From contig CAMIOS010000010.1 in NCBI GenBank assembly GCA_946222995.1, positions 6,948-70,947 on the forward strand: a stretch of DNA of 64,000 bases, given 5' to 3'. Below the pieces are notes generated by a model. It made no database searches. It worked only from the letters and a program-made list of their open reading frames with translations, and was not told where the DNA came from. The translations under genes were made by a program, and so were the position numbers. Position 1 is the stretch's first letter, and every line of letters begins with the position of its first letter. The DNA is from an uncultured Enhydrobacter sp. GTDB taxonomy: Bacteria > Pseudomonadota > Gammaproteobacteria > Pseudomonadales > Moraxellaceae. Positions 26,482 to 36,162 of the stretch are shown here, piece after piece.

Positions 26482-27840
26482 TTACTGTTTAATTTCATCC
26501 ATTAAATCAATATTTTTGGTTTCTTTAATCGTTTGTAACGCAATTAACGACACCACCGCATTAATCACGCTATAAATCGCCACGCCCCACAATCCATAGT
26601 TTTCGTTGAGTTTAATGGCAATCAAAGTCGCCACACTCGCCCCAACAATCGAGGCAAAATTATACGCCAATGATGCCCCAGAATAACGTACTTCGGTTGG
26701 AAATAATTCTGGCAATAATGCAGCCATGGGTCCAAAAGTTACGCCCATCAATGCCATACCCAGACATAAAAACAGTAGAACGCCACTAGGAGAAGCTTGG
26801 TTGAGTAAACTTGGAATCATCAAACTAAATAATAAAATGAGGATCGTTACTATAGATAGCCATTTTTTACGTCCCATTCTATCTGCCCCAATGCCCGATA
26901 AGCTGGTAAAAATCCCAAATACAATCGACCCAATCAGCAAAAATCCGGTAAAGGTATTAGCAGGAATGCCCAAACCGGTGGCATAACCTGCAGGCGAGAG
27001 TTTAACGGGACTTTTAGAATACACTTGCACAAAGGCGGTCATCAAATAAAAAATTACATAGGTATTGGACATGACAAACGTGCCCTGAATAATCAACTTC
27101 CAATAGTCACGAAATACTGCCAGTACAGGGGCGCTTTCTTTTTTGCCTTCAAGCTCAGCTTGTTTATACACATGACTTTCGTGCAAACTTAAACGCACAT
27201 ACAACCCAATAAACACCATAACGATTGATAGCAAAAACGGAATACGCCATGCCCAATCCACTAGTGCATCTTTACCAAAATACATACTCACCAAAAAGAT
27301 CACCCCATTGGCTAAAAATAGCCCAATCGGTGCGCCAAGCTGAGGAAAGGTGCCATACCAAGCCCGTTTACCTTCGGGCGCATTTTCGGTAGCGACCAAC
27401 GCTGCACCACCCCATTCACCGCCAAGTCCTAGACCTTGCCCAATGCGAAAAATACACAATAAAATCGGGGCGAAAATACCGACTTGGGCATAAGTCGGTA
27501 ATAACCCAATTGCAATGGTTGAAATTCCCATGGTCAATAGGGAGGCAACCAAGGTTTTTTTGCGCCCAAACTTATCACCAAAATGCCCGAATAAGGCTGA
27601 ACCAATGGGACGGGCGATAAATGCCAACGCCAATGTTGATAGCGAAAATAACAAGGCAGCACCCTCATCATTTTTATCAAAAAACTGAGTGTTAAACACC
27701 AATACCGCCGCCGCCGCATAAATATAATAATCATAAAATTCAATCGCCGTACCAATCATTGAGGCAATCGCAACTTTTTTAGGATCATTGCGTAATGCGA
27801 TATCATGGTGGTCTAGGTGGGTAGAAATAGCCGTACTCAT
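26482..27840 (-). CDS. MFS transporter, metabolite:H+ symporter (MHS) family
   Basis: Inner-membrane symporter of 452 residues with about twelve helices. MHS signatures: ASMIGTAIEFYDYYIYAAAAVLVF (helix 1, with the typical FYDYYIY), ARPIGSALFGHFGDKFGRKKTLV, and RIGQGLGLGGEWGGAALVATENAPEGKRAW, which closely follows the shikimate/alpha-ketoglutarate-type members. The later domain has GIGADRMGRKKW and LPELFPTEVRYSGASLAYNFASIVGAS. The substrate is unknown. The start ATG at 27840 follows AAGGACGAGTTT. It diverges from the rhodanese gene; the 235 bases between are AT-rich and hold both promoters. Confidence 0.9.
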   Translation of the reverse strand: MSTAISTHLDHHDIALRNDPKKVAIASMIGTAIEFYDYYIYAAAAVLVFNTQFFDKNDEGAALLFSLSTLALAFIARPIGSALFGHFGDKFGRKKTLVASLLTMGISTIAIGLLPTYAQVGIFAPILLCIFRIGQGLGLGGEWGGAALVATENAPEGKRAWYGTFPQLGAPIGLFLANGVIFLVSMYFGKDALVDWAWRIPFLLSIVMVFIGLYVRLSLHESHVYKQAELEGKKESAPVLAVFRDYWKLIIQGTFVMSNTYVIFYLMTAFVQVYSKSPVKLSPAGYATGLGIPANTFTGFLLIGSIVFGIFTSLSGIGADRMGRKKWLSIVTILILLFSLMIPSLLNQASPSGVLLFLCLGMALMGVTFGPMAALLPELFPTEVRYSGASLAYNFASIVGASVATLIAIKLNENYGLWGVAIYSVINAVVSLIALQTIKETKNIDLMDEIKQ

Positions 27841-28075
27841 AAACTCGTCCTTAAGATAACGATTTAATCAAATTAAAAGTTTAAAAATATTAATGTAATA
27901 TAAATTATTGGAATGAATTAGCAAAGAAAAAACACAATAACAATTTAGAAAAATTTTTATAAGATATCTAACTTTTAGTTATGAAACCTTTGCCTAAGCA
28001 TGGAGAAAATTTGCTAAAATAGCCTGATTTACTCGAATTATCTAAATAAACAATGACCACTTAAATAAGCACATT

Positions 28076-28381
28076 ATGATACGAGAACTTGCGATTACCG
28101 AATATCTACCGAACGAAAATGATATCATCTGGGATGTACGTGACCACAAATCCTATGCCGAAGGGCATATTGAACACGCCAAAAACCAGCCGCTTGACAC
28201 GCTAACCGCTGACCTACTCGCCCAAACTGATGGCACCGTGTATATACTCTGTGGTGGCGGTACAAAGGCGGGCAAAGCGGCAGCGTTACTCAATACGCTT
28301 GACCCAAAGCGGGATATTGTCCATTTGACAGGTGGCACGCGTGGGGCAAAATCGGCAGGAATGACCATTGTCAGTGAATAA
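28076..28381 (+). CDS. Single-domain rhodanese-like sulfurtransferase
   Basis: Small rhodanese-fold protein of 101 residues. It has the family start IIWDVRDHKSYAEGHIEHAKNQPL, and the active-site loop CGGGTKAGKAA, in which the single cysteine would carry the persulfide. C-terminal HLTGGTRGAKSAG closes the fold. The loop is Gly-rich and lacks the usual second Arg, so the substrate may differ from thiosulfate. The 3' end overlaps the mcrB start, so the genes are almost certainly one operon. A functional link with restriction is not established; it might instead be a housekeeping sulfur carrier that happens to lead the operon. Confidence 0.85.
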   Translation: MIRELAITEYLPNENDIIWDVRDHKSYAEGHIEHAKNQPLDTLTADLLAQTDGTVYILCGGGTKAGKAAALLNTLDPKRDIVHLTGGTRGAKSAGMTIVSE

Positions 28382-29657
28382 TATCTTACCCAAAAATATC
28401 ATCTATACTGGCGTGGCAGGCACAGGCAAAACCTACCAACTACAACAACTCGCCAAACAATATACCGAAATTTTGCCTGCAGCGAGTGACGAAGATTTGT
28501 TAAAAAACCTCGTCGAACCATTAAGCTGGCGCGAGGTGATTTGCTTGGTGTTTTTGGATGAACGGCAAAAAGGTAGAACGCTTTTAAAAAATGCACAGAT
28601 TAATCAACATTCTTTTTTTAGAGCTAAATCAGATTTAAGAGATAATAATAGTTTAACTGAAACGATTGGTGGAACGCTTCAAAGATTTGCGAAAATAGAT
28701 TCCAAAACAGTAAATTATTCAAAACGAGCCAGCCAAGCTTTTTTTGATAAAGATGCGTTGAGTAATTGGTTTTTGCTTGAAGAAAGTTTGCCATTATTGA
28801 TTGAGTTACAACTTAAATTAGATGACTATCATACCGCTTTAAGCCACAATTTTCAGCCAACCTTTTTACAACCAAAGATTGAACGCTTTAGCTTGGTAAG
28901 TTTTCACCAAGCCTATGGTTACGAAGAGTTTATCGAGGGTATCCGCCCAAAGATCAATAACCATGGACAAATGACCTATAGCGTGGAAAAAGGGGCGTTT
29001 TTAAATCTGTGCGACCAAGCCCAAAAAGACCCCACACACCGCTATGCCATGTTGATTGATGAAATTAACCGAGCCAACGTGTCACGGGTGTTTGGCGAGT
29101 TGATGAGTTTGATTGAGCCAAGCAAGCGAGCAGGGCAAAGCGATGCCATGAGTGTGAATTTGGCATATTCGCATCAAGCCTTTAGCGTGCCAAGTAATGT
29201 CGATATTTATGCCACCATGAACACCCAAGACCACTCACTGACCCCGCTTGATATGGCGTTTCGTCGGCGGTTTCGCTTTGTTGATTGTCTGCCACAGCCA
29301 CAGCTTTTAGGGCAAATTATTGTAGAAAATGAAAAAATTGATTTAGCCCAACTTTTAATCACTTTAAATGACAAAATCCGCCAAATTTTGGGCAAAGACA
29401 GCGAATTGGGGCATAGTTTTTTGATGAATAGTACCACGCTTGAGGACTTGGCGGGGGCGTTTGGACAGGCGATTATCCCGCAGGTGGCTCAAGCGTGCCA
29501 AAATAATGGGCAACTTTTGCAAGCGATTTTTGGGCAAAACCTCATTACTGTGGCAAATCAAATACAAAATCCGCCGTATATTATGCAAAATCAAGGGTTT
29601 AGCCTAAACTTAATTGCTTTAATGCAAGTTCAAACTTATCGAAAACTGTATGAATAA
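28368..29657 (+). CDS. mcrB: McrB-like AAA+ GTPase subunit without N-terminal DNA-binding domain
   Basis: Motor subunit of a McrBC-type (type IV) modification-dependent restriction system, 429 residues. It begins almost directly at Walker A (IIYTGVAGTGKTYQL, about residues 11-25). About 120 residues follow as an insert (SWREVICLVFLDERQKG to FDKDALSNWFLLEE), then FSLVSFHQAYGYEEFIEGIRP, Walker B YAMLIDEINRANVSRVFGELMSLIE, the McrB sensor ATMNTQDHSLTPLDMAFRRRFRFVD, and a helical lid. E. coli McrB has about 160 extra N-terminal residues that read methylcytosine; they are missing here. The start is TTG at 28368 (AGGA seven bases upstream) or GTG at 28374, both overlapping the rhodanese end. It overlaps mcrC by 8 bases. 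Confidence 0.88.
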   Translation: MSVNNILPKNIIYTGVAGTGKTYQLQQLAKQYTEILPAASDEDLLKNLVEPLSWREVICLVFLDERQKGRTLLKNAQINQHSFFRAKSDLRDNNSLTETIGGTLQRFAKIDSKTVNYSKRASQAFFDKDALSNWFLLEESLPLLIELQLKLDDYHTALSHNFQPTFLQPKIERFSLVSFHQAYGYEEFIEGIRPKINNHGQMTYSVEKGAFLNLCDQAQKDPTHRYAMLIDEINRANVSRVFGELMSLIEPSKRAGQSDAMSVNLAYSHQAFSVPSNVDIYATMNTQDHSLTPLDMAFRRRFRFVDCLPQPQLLGQIIVENEKIDLAQLLITLNDKIRQILGKDSELGHSFLMNSTTLEDLAGAFGQAIIPQVAQACQNNGQLLQAIFGQNLITVANQIQNPPYIMQNQGFSLNLIALMQVQTYRKLYE

Positions 29658-30822
29658 TTTAACCACGTTTGAACACGCCTTTTTGACCGCAAATGATTTT
29701 GACAATCCGAGCGATTTTGACTGGCTCATTGAGCAAAATTTTGACGGTTTTTTTATTGAACGCAAAAACCACCAATGGCAATTAAAAATACGCCATTATG
29801 TCGGCGTTATCAGCTTGCCAAGCGGTAAGCAACTTGAGATTTTACCCAAAATTAGCCAGCACACCGATATTCTACAAACTCGCCAATGGCTGCAACAAAT
29901 GCTGATGGATAGTTGGCAAGCTTTAACCCCAAAAACTCTTAATAATCTCGCCCAACAATACACCATCAATCCGCATTTACCGCTGAATCAATGGCTTGCT
30001 GAGCAGTTTTGGCAATGTTTTCAGACCTATCAATGCAATCAGAACTATCAACGGATTGAGCAAAATCAGCCGTTTTTACAAGGCAAATTACTGGTCAAAC
30101 AGCAACTGCAATATAACTACCACCAACCGCACAAATTTTTTCACCAGACCGAAAACTTTGCCCTTGATACGGCGAGTAATCGATTGGTAAAAACCACGCT
30201 TCAACACGTCATTGGCGGTAATAATCACGCATTACCACCCTCATGGCGCAGCGTTGTTACCCTTACGCCCAGCCAATATCCAGCGTCTCTTGCCCAAGCG
30301 CAACAAGAATTACAGGCATTACCAACCCTAATTGCTCAGCAAAATTTTAAATTTTTGCAATTTTGCTATGCTATCTTAAGCTCACAACAAGCAAGCGGGC
30401 AAGGGCAAGCTCACGCTCAAAGCTTACTGATAAATATGCAATTTGCCTTTGAGCAATGGGTGACAGTCAAGCTAAAACAGCAGTTAAAACAATCACACGG
30501 GCAAATTTTTCCCCAATACACCCAAGCCTTGACCGCTGACAAGCATTTAAACATCAAGCCGGATATCTTGATAACATCACCAACCAACGTGATAGTTGCC
30601 GATATCAAATGGAAAAATATCAATCATAGCAAAGATATCCAGTTGGCAGACATGTATCAGCTCATGACTTATGCCAGCGAATGTGGGGCACAGCAGGCTT
30701 GGCTTATTGTGCCAAGTATTAGCAATCTGTCATCCCAAGAGATTAAGCTTGCTAAGCCACACCGTACCCAATTTTCTTTGGTGTTTTTTAATGTGACAGC
30801 CCCTAACTTGACCGATTGTTAG
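29650..30822 (+). CDS. mcrC: McrC-like nuclease subunit of a McrBC restriction system
   Basis: Partner endonuclease of the McrB-like motor, 390 residues. The N-terminal part has the McrC pattern WQLKIRHYVGVISLPSGKQLEILPKI, a beta-rich region that docks on McrB. The middle contains the conserved QYTINPHLPLNQWLAEQF and LDTASNRLVKTTLQH segments. The C-terminal PD-(D/E)xK nuclease core is visible as LNIKPDILITSPTNVIVADIKWK, with the first Asp in KPDILI and the D-x-K triad in ADIKWK, then DMYQLMTYA, typical of this nuclease group. The ATG overlaps the mcrB stop. It is the last gene of rhodanese-mcrB-mcrC; 152 bases separate it from gorA. Confidence 0.9.
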   Translation: MNNLTTFEHAFLTANDFDNPSDFDWLIEQNFDGFFIERKNHQWQLKIRHYVGVISLPSGKQLEILPKISQHTDILQTRQWLQQMLMDSWQALTPKTLNNLAQQYTINPHLPLNQWLAEQFWQCFQTYQCNQNYQRIEQNQPFLQGKLLVKQQLQYNYHQPHKFFHQTENFALDTASNRLVKTTLQHVIGGNNHALPPSWRSVVTLTPSQYPASLAQAQQELQALPTLIAQQNFKFLQFCYAILSSQQASGQGQAHAQSLLINMQFAFEQWVTVKLKQQLKQSHGQIFPQYTQALTADKHLNIKPDILITSPTNVIVADIKWKNINHSKDIQLADMYQLMTYASECGAQQAWLIVPSISNLSSQEIKLAKPHRTQFSLVFFNVTAPNLTDC

Positions 30823-30974
30823 ATAGGCATTGGTAAGGAAAAATTAAAAAAAGTTAATCGCGTGTTTGAAAAACCCTAACAAACTCAAACGTTTTATAGC
30901 GCAAGATTTGTTAAACTATACTTATTGTCAGATAAGTTTTAACTATTGAATCAAAAAACTATTTAGGAAATTTT

Positions 30975-32345
30975 ATGATTAAACATTTTGATTATATTTC
31001 AATCGGTGGCGGCTCTGGTGGTATCGCCTCTATTAATCGTGCGGCAAGTTATGGCAAAAAATGTGCGATTATTGAAGCCAAATACTTGGGCGGTACGTGC
31101 GTCAATGTCGGCTGTGTGCCCAAAAAAGTGATGTGGTATGGGGCAAATATGGCAACAGCAATTCATAATTACGCCCCCGACTATGGCTTTGAACTTGACG
31201 TTAAACACTTTGACTTTGCCCAACTGGTCAAAAGCCGTACCGCTTATATCGACCGCATTCACCATTCTTATAACACAGTGTTGGCAAAAAATAACGTGGA
31301 AGTGATAAATGGTTTTGCCAAATTTATTGATAAAAATACCGTGGAAGTTACGTTAAATAACGGCACAAGTGAAATCATCACCGCGGAGCATATTTTGCTA
31401 GCGACGGGCGGTCGACCTATACGTCCTAATATCGAAGGGGCAGAATTGGGGATCGATTCGGACGGGTTTTTTTCATTAACTGAGTTGCCGAGACGGGTAG
31501 CCATTGTCGGCCTAGGATATATCAGTGTGGAATTGGCAGGCGTGATGCAGGCTTTAGGTAGCAAAACGCATATTATCGGACGGGGTGCGACAATTTTAAA
31601 AAGTTTTGATAGCGAAATCACGGCCTTTCTTGGTGAAACCATGCACAATGCAGGTATTCACTTTCACTATAAAACCGAGCCAAAAAAAATTAGCAAAAAC
31701 GCTGATGATAGCTTAACTATATTGCTGAGTAATGATGAGACATTAACGGTGGATTGTTTGATTTGGGCGATAGGTCGGGCGCCGATGACTGATGGTCTAA
31801 ACATCGACAAGGCAGGCGTAGCACTCAACGACAACGGCTATGTCATCGTGGATAAATACCAAAATACCAATGTTGAGGGTATTTATGCCATTGGCGATAT
31901 TATCGAAAACGGCATTCAGCTTACCCCTGTGGCAGTGGCGGCAGGTCGCCGACTGTCTGAGCGATTATTTAACAACAAGCTCAATGAACATTTGGATTAT
32001 CATCTTGTGCCGACGGTGGTATTTAGCCATCCGCCGATTGGTACAGTGGGTATGAGTGAAGAAGAAGCGGCAAAACATTACGGCATTAATAATTTAACCG
32101 TGTATAAATCCACCTTTACGCCAATGTACAGTGCGGTAACGCAGCATCGGGAGCCTTGCAAAATGAAGCTTATCTGTGTGGGCGATGAACAAAAAGTTGT
32201 CGGCTTGCATGGCGTGGGCTTTGGAGTGGATGAAATGATTCAAGGCTTTGCGGTGGCAATCAAAATGGGCGCGACTAAAAAAGACTTTGATGATACCGTG
32301 GCGATTCACCCCACAGGGTCAGAAGAGTTTGTAACCATGCGGTAA
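30975..32345 (+). CDS. gorA: Glutathione-disulfide reductase
   Basis: FAD-dependent pyridine nucleotide-disulfide oxidoreductase that regenerates reduced glutathione with NADPH. It has 456 residues, the normal length. FAD-binding [17 protein letters not shown] is at the start. The redox-active pair is Cys42/Cys47 in [13 protein letters not shown]. The NADPH fold is [17 protein letters not shown], followed by [16 protein letters not shown] with an Arg suited to NADPH. The second FAD site is [11 protein letters not shown], and the C-terminal catalytic [12 protein letters not shown] motif is complete. The ATG has AGGA upstream. A good terminator lies 15 bases after the stop. Oxidative-stress control is likely, but no OxyR site was recognised. 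Confidence 0.95.
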   Translation: MIKHFDYISIGGGSGGIASINRAASYGKKCAIIEAKYLGGTCVNVGCVPKKVMWYGANMATAIHNYAPDYGFELDVKHFDFAQLVKSRTAYIDRIHHSYNTVLAKNNVEVINGFAKFIDKNTVEVTLNNGTSEIITAEHILLATGGRPIRPNIEGAELGIDSDGFFSLTELPRRVAIVGLGYISVELAGVMQALGSKTHIIGRGATILKSFDSEITAFLGETMHNAGIHFHYKTEPKKISKNADDSLTILLSNDETLTVDCLIWAIGRAPMTDGLNIDKAGVALNDNGYVIVDKYQNTNVEGIYAIGDIIENGIQLTPVAVAAGRRLSERLFNNKLNEHLDYHLVPTVVFSHPPIGTVGMSEEEAAKHYGINNLTVYKSTFTPMYSAVTQHREPCKMKLICVGDEQKVVGLHGVGFGVDEMIQGFAVAIKMGATKKDFDDTVAIHPTGSEEFVTMR

Positions 32346-32360
32346 GTGATTCTCTACAAT

Positions 32361-32390
32361 AAAAAGGACGCCATTAATACGTCCTTTTTT
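32361..32390 (+). terminator. Bidirectional rho-independent terminator between gorA and ychF
   Basis: AAAAAGGACG (32361-32370) pairs perfectly with CGTCCTTTTT (32380-32389) around a 9-base loop. It lies between the convergent stops of gorA and ychF and can serve both. Confidence 0.88.
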
Positions 32391-32413
32391 GTCCTTTATT
32401 AAACTTTATTGGA

Positions 32414-33505
32414 TTAAACATTAAATCGAAAGTGCATCACATCGCCATCTTGCACGATATAGGTTTTACCCTCTAGGCGAGATTTACCCGCGGCAGCAGC
32501 CCCTTTTTCACCGCCATATTCAACAAAATCATCAAAGGCGATGACTTCGGCACGGATAAAGCCCCGCTCAAAATCGGTATGAATGACGCCGGCCGCCTCA
32601 GGGGCAGTTGCCCCGACTTTGACGGTCCATGCCCGCACTTCTTTGACCCCAGCGGTAAAATAAGTTTGCATATTAAGAAGTTCATAACCTGCCCGAATAA
32701 CACGATCAAGTCCCGCCTCTTGCATACCCATACTTTCTAAAAATTCAGCTTTTTCCTCTTCATCGAGTTGGGCAATTTCTGATTCAATTTGGTTGCACAG
32801 GGCGACGACAAGGGCATTGTCTTGTTTAGCAAATTCTCGCACTTGGTCGAGGTAAGGATTGTTTTCAAAGCCATCCTCTGCCACGTTGGCGATATACATG
32901 GTCGGTTTTAAGGTGATTAAACCATAACTTTTAATCAGTTTTTTCTCATCATCATCCAGATTTGCCATACGAGCAGGCTTGCCATCGGCGAGTAACGGCT
33001 CGATTTTATTAAAAATATCGAGCATGGCTTTAGCGTCTTTATCCCCGCCTTTGGCTTTTTTGCTCACATTGGTAATGGCACGAGTCACCGCTTCAAGATC
33101 GGCAAGTGCCAATTCGGTATTGATGGTTTCGATATCCGATAGTGGGTCAACCCGACCATCGACATGAATCACATTGTCATCATCAAAACAGCGAACCACA
33201 TGGGCGATAGCGTCGGTTTCACGGATATTTGCCAAAAACTGATTGCCCATGCCCTCACCTTTACTTGCCCCTGCGACCAGCCCTGCGATATCAACAAACT
33301 CCATCGAAGTAGGAATCACCCGCTCGGGTTTGACGATATCAGCAAGTTGCTTGAGGCGTGGGTCAGGCACAGGGACAATACCTGTATTGGGGTCTTTGGT
33401 ACAAAAAGGAAAATTTTCGGCAGCAATGCCTGCTTTGGTCAGAGCGTTAAAAAGCGTTGATTTGCCGACGTTGGGCAGCCCGACGATACCACAATTAAAA
33501 CCCAT
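32414..33505 (-). CDS. ychF: Redox-regulated ATPase / GTPase-family protein YchF
   Basis: Universally conserved OBG-family NTPase that binds ribosomes and hydrolyses ATP rather than GTP, 363 residues. G1 is [17 protein letters not shown] at the start; G3 is [20 protein letters not shown], and the altered G4 (NVAEDG region, lacking the classic NKxD) matches the YchF change in nucleotide preference. The C-terminal TGS-like domain contains [42 protein letters not shown]. The start ATG at 33505 is the only one before G1. It diverges from rsmA; the pth gene that often accompanies ychF is not here. Confidence 0.96.
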   Translation of the reverse strand: MGFNCGIVGLPNVGKSTLFNALTKAGIAAENFPFCTKDPNTGIVPVPDPRLKQLADIVKPERVIPTSMEFVDIAGLVAGASKGEGMGNQFLANIRETDAIAHVVRCFDDDNVIHVDGRVDPLSDIETINTELALADLEAVTRAITNVSKKAKGGDKDAKAMLDIFNKIEPLLADGKPARMANLDDDEKKLIKSYGLITLKPTMYIANVAEDGFENNPYLDQVREFAKQDNALVVALCNQIESEIAQLDEEEKAEFLESMGMQEAGLDRVIRAGYELLNMQTYFTAGVKEVRAWTVKVGATAPEAAGVIHTDFERGFIRAEVIAFDDFVEYGGEKGAAAAGKSRLEGKTYIVQDGDVMHFRFNV

Positions 33506-33822
33506 AGTTTTCTCACTTTCATTTGACAGTACGATGGGCGTATTCTAGCAAAATTTGTGGGTAAAGTATGCTACTATCTTAGCCATACCCTGTTAAACTC
33601 GTTTATCACATTAAGTTAATCAATGCTTTGAAAGCTTAACATAAATCATAGTATGGCTTTTGCAAGCTTGTTGCCTGCTTATCACTTGCAATGAATCTTA
33701 TGTCATCAAACTGTCATATTTGATCGTCAAGCTATGCTATAATAAAAAATTTATTCTTAAATCTATTTGAACAAATTCGGCTTTTTAAGCCTAATAAACT
33801 ATTTGAAGTTAAAGGTGACATA
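33506..33822. promoter_or_regulatory. Divergent promoter region between ychF and rsmA
   Basis: The clearest element is an extended -10 promoter, TG-C-TATAAT, with the hexamer at 33738-33743 reading rightwards about 80 bases ahead of rsmA. No good -35 lies at the usual distance, which is acceptable for extended -10 promoters. No reading frame is supported. Confidence 0.6.
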
Positions 33823-34683
33823 TTGGCAAGTTTTTTATCCCATCAGCCCCGTAAACGATTTGGGCAAAATTTTTTACATGATAAATCCGTCATTGCCCAA
33901 ATTATCGACAGTATTCATGCCCATCGGGACGATTTGATGGTCGAGATTGGACCAGGAATGGGGGCGATTACCGAACCGCTACTTGCCGAAGTTGACCGTT
34001 TGACTGTGGTGGAACTCGATACTGATTTGGCAGATAGCTTACGCATACGCATTGGGGCAAATAGTAATGAAGGCTTAACAATTGTTAAAGCCAATGCGAT
34101 GGATTTGGATTATCGAGATCTTTTTAAGCAAGTCAACCTACAGCAACTTGACAAAAAAATGCGAATCGTGGGGAATTTGCCCTACAATATTTCTACGCCG
34201 TTGTTATTTCATTTGCTCACCTTTGCAGATGTCATTCAAGACATGCACTTTATGCTACAAAAAGAGGTGGTTGACCGCATTACTGCTGAGGTCGATAGCA
34301 AGGAATATGGGCGATTGTCGGTGATGATGCAGTACTTTTGTGATACTGATTATTTACTCACCGTACCCAATGGGGCGTTTAATCCACCGCCAAAAGTCAC
34401 CAGTGCGGTGTTTCGCTTGACCCCATTTGCGCAAAAACCGATTGTCGCAGATGATGAAAAATTATTTGCTCTCGTGGTACGAGAGGCATTTAATCATCGG
34501 CGAAAAACCTTACGTGCGATTTTTAAAAAATCACCGATTTTGCCACCGGTATCAGAGCAAAATTTGATGGATTGGGAAATCAATCCCATGGCGCGTCCCG
34601 AAACTTTGAGCGTGACAGATTTTGTAAAAATTGCCAATGGCATGGCGATGCTGAGCACAGTAACTACCGCTGTAACAACATAA
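33823..34683 (+). CDS. rsmA: 16S rRNA (adenine1518-N6/adenine1519-N6)-dimethyltransferase
   Basis: KsgA-type methylase that dimethylates two adjacent adenines near the 3' end of 16S rRNA during 30S maturation. 286 residues. The N-terminal [18 protein letters not shown] is diagnostic, followed by the SAM motif [16 protein letters not shown], acidic VVELDTDLA, and the catalytic [15 protein letters not shown] motif. The start is TTG: it has AAAGGTGACATA in front, and the next methionine would remove FGQNFLHD. apaH follows 23 bases after the stop, the same neighbourhood as in enterobacteria. Confidence 0.95.
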   Translation: MASFLSHQPRKRFGQNFLHDKSVIAQIIDSIHAHRDDLMVEIGPGMGAITEPLLAEVDRLTVVELDTDLADSLRIRIGANSNEGLTIVKANAMDLDYRDLFKQVNLQQLDKKMRIVGNLPYNISTPLLFHLLTFADVIQDMHFMLQKEVVDRITAEVDSKEYGRLSVMMQYFCDTDYLLTVPNGAFNPPPKVTSAVFRLTPFAQKPIVADDEKLFALVVREAFNHRRKTLRAIFKKSPILPPVSEQNLMDWEINPMARPETLSVTDFVKIANGMAMLSTVTTAVTT

Positions 34684-34706
34684 AATTTAACCATAATAGA
34701 GGTAAT

Positions 34707-35537
34707 ATGCAGTTGCGACATCAATATGTGATTGGCGATATTCAAGGGTGTTTTGCCGACCTAAAAGCCTTGCTAAAACTGATAGACTTTGACGAACAAC
34801 AGGACAAACTTTGGTTCGTCGGTGATATCGTGGCGCGTGGCGAAGATTCGCTTTCAGCATTGCGATTGGTTAAGTCGCTTTGCGAAAAAGGCTGTGCCCA
34901 AATGGTGCTTGGCAACCACGACATTAATCTTATTGCGGTGTGGCGTGGGGCAATTAAAATTAAGAAAAAAGATAAAACCCAGCCAATTTTTGATGCCCCC
35001 GATTGTGATGAGTTGCTTAATTGGTTACGCCATCAGCCGTTATTGGTGTATCCCGATAATGAAACGGTGATGGTACATGCAGGCATTCCGCCCAACTGGA
35101 CAATTTCGCAAGCCGCCATGCATGCCCGAGAGCTAGAAACCCAATTACAAAGCAGTCTATGGCAACTTGATCGCTTATTGCCGAATTTGTATAGCAATGA
35201 GGAAGTGCTGTGGTCAAATATGTTAACAGGCTATGTGCGTATGCGGACAATTTGTAGCTATCTGACCCGAATGCGGCTGTGTAAAGCCGATGGCACGCTC
35301 GAATTTAGCTTTAAATCCAGTCTCGATGACACCATGCCAGAAGGCTATCGCCCGTGGTTTGAGTGGCAAGTGCCCAGAGAGCGTAAGATTTTATTTGGGC
35401 ATTGGGCGGCACTCAAAGCCAAAGTTGATTTGCCATTTATGCGAGCCACCGATGCAGGCTGTGTGTGGGGCGGGGGGATGATGGCATATCGCCTAAGCGA
35501 TGGCAAAGTCATTACCCAAAGTTGTAAGCTAAAATAA
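34707..35537 (+). CDS. apaH: Symmetrical bis(5'-nucleosyl)-tetraphosphatase
   Basis: Metallophosphatase that splits diadenosine tetraphosphate into two ADP and can remove nucleoside-tetraphosphate caps from RNA. 276 residues. The calcineurin-like metal motifs are in order: YVIGDIQGCFADLKALL, LWFVGDIVARGEDSLSALRLV, MVLGNHDINLIAV, and MVHAGIPPNWT. FGHWAALKA and ATDAGCVWGG are close to the E. coli enzyme. A longer frame starts at 34572 inside rsmA, but the ATG at 34707 (GAGGTAAT upstream) begins directly with MQLRHQYVIGDIQG and is right. A terminator follows at once. The E. coli partner apaG is absent here. Confidence 0.95.
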   Translation: MQLRHQYVIGDIQGCFADLKALLKLIDFDEQQDKLWFVGDIVARGEDSLSALRLVKSLCEKGCAQMVLGNHDINLIAVWRGAIKIKKKDKTQPIFDAPDCDELLNWLRHQPLLVYPDNETVMVHAGIPPNWTISQAAMHARELETQLQSSLWQLDRLLPNLYSNEEVLWSNMLTGYVRMRTICSYLTRMRLCKADGTLEFSFKSSLDDTMPEGYRPWFEWQVPRERKILFGHWAALKAKVDLPFMRATDAGCVWGGGMMAYRLSDGKVITQSCKLK

Positions 35538-35567
35538 AAAAAATGCCCGAAGCGGGCAATTTTTTTG
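35538..35567 (+). terminator. Rho-independent terminator after apaH
   Basis: TGCCCG (35544-35549) pairs with CGGGCA (35553-35558) over a 3-base loop, flanked by A and T tracts, directly past the apaH stop. Confidence 0.85.
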
Positions 35568-35685
35568 TATTATGATGCTTGGGCAAAGGTCTATATGCGT
35601 TCATAGTGCATTATAGCCCAGCAAGGGATATTTCCCTACGCCAAAGTCAATAAAACAACAAAAAAACCGACCCCAAGCCAAATGT

Positions 35686-36150
35686 CTAAATAGATAGCGA
35701 GTTTAGCAGCGCCACAAAGGGAGCAGGCAGACGAGTGGGGCGAAGTTTGGTTTGCCCATGCTCATAAGTGGTCGTCACACAGGCGAGGGTAATCTCGGCT
35801 TGGCATAAAGGGTCTAGGGTATTTTCTGCCAAATAAATACGCTGCTGTAATCGCAAAGAAGCAGATTTTAGGCTAATATTAGATACTGTCACCTTTACCA
35901 AGGTATCAAGTAAAATCGGCTGAAAATAGCGGATATCGGCTTGACTGACCACAAATTGGGTGTTGGATGTAGTGACTATTCCATCTTCGCTTGATTGATG
36001 TTGATAAAAATAACTGCTCATTCCAAGTTGGCGAAGCCAATCGCGCCGACAGCGTTCAAACAACTTTAAATGATTGGCATGATAAACAATGCCGCCTGCA
36101 TCGGTGTCTTCAAGATAAATGCGGTAAACTTGACTAAAGATATCGCTCAT
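35686..36150 (-). CDS. ybgC: YbgC-type acyl-CoA thioesterase
   Basis: Hotdog-fold thioesterase of the 4-hydroxybenzoyl-CoA thioesterase / YbgC family, about 154 residues. The catalytic loop reads VYRIYLEDTDAGGIVYHANHLKLFERCRRDWLRQLG, with the Asp of DTDAGG as active-site residue. In E. coli it precedes the tol-pal genes, which are not present here. Two adjacent ATG codons exist (36153 and 36150). AGGA spacing favours the second. It is 12 bases downstream of the transglycosylase gene on the same strand and so probably in the same transcript, an unusual partner. The substrate is likely a short- or medium-chain acyl-CoA. Confidence 0.9.
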   Translation of the reverse strand: MSDIFSQVYRIYLEDTDAGGIVYHANHLKLFERCRRDWLRQLGMSSYFYQHQSSEDGIVTTSNTQFVVSQADIRYFQPILLDTLVKVTVSNISLKSASLRLQQRIYLAENTLDPLCQAEITLACVTTTYEHGQTKLRPTRLPAPFVALLNSLSI

Positions 36151-36162
36151 CATTTCTTCCTA

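Noticed and set aside
34572..34706. Upstream extension of apaH
   Set aside because: The segment is the end of rsmA in another frame; the conserved ApaH start begins at 34707.
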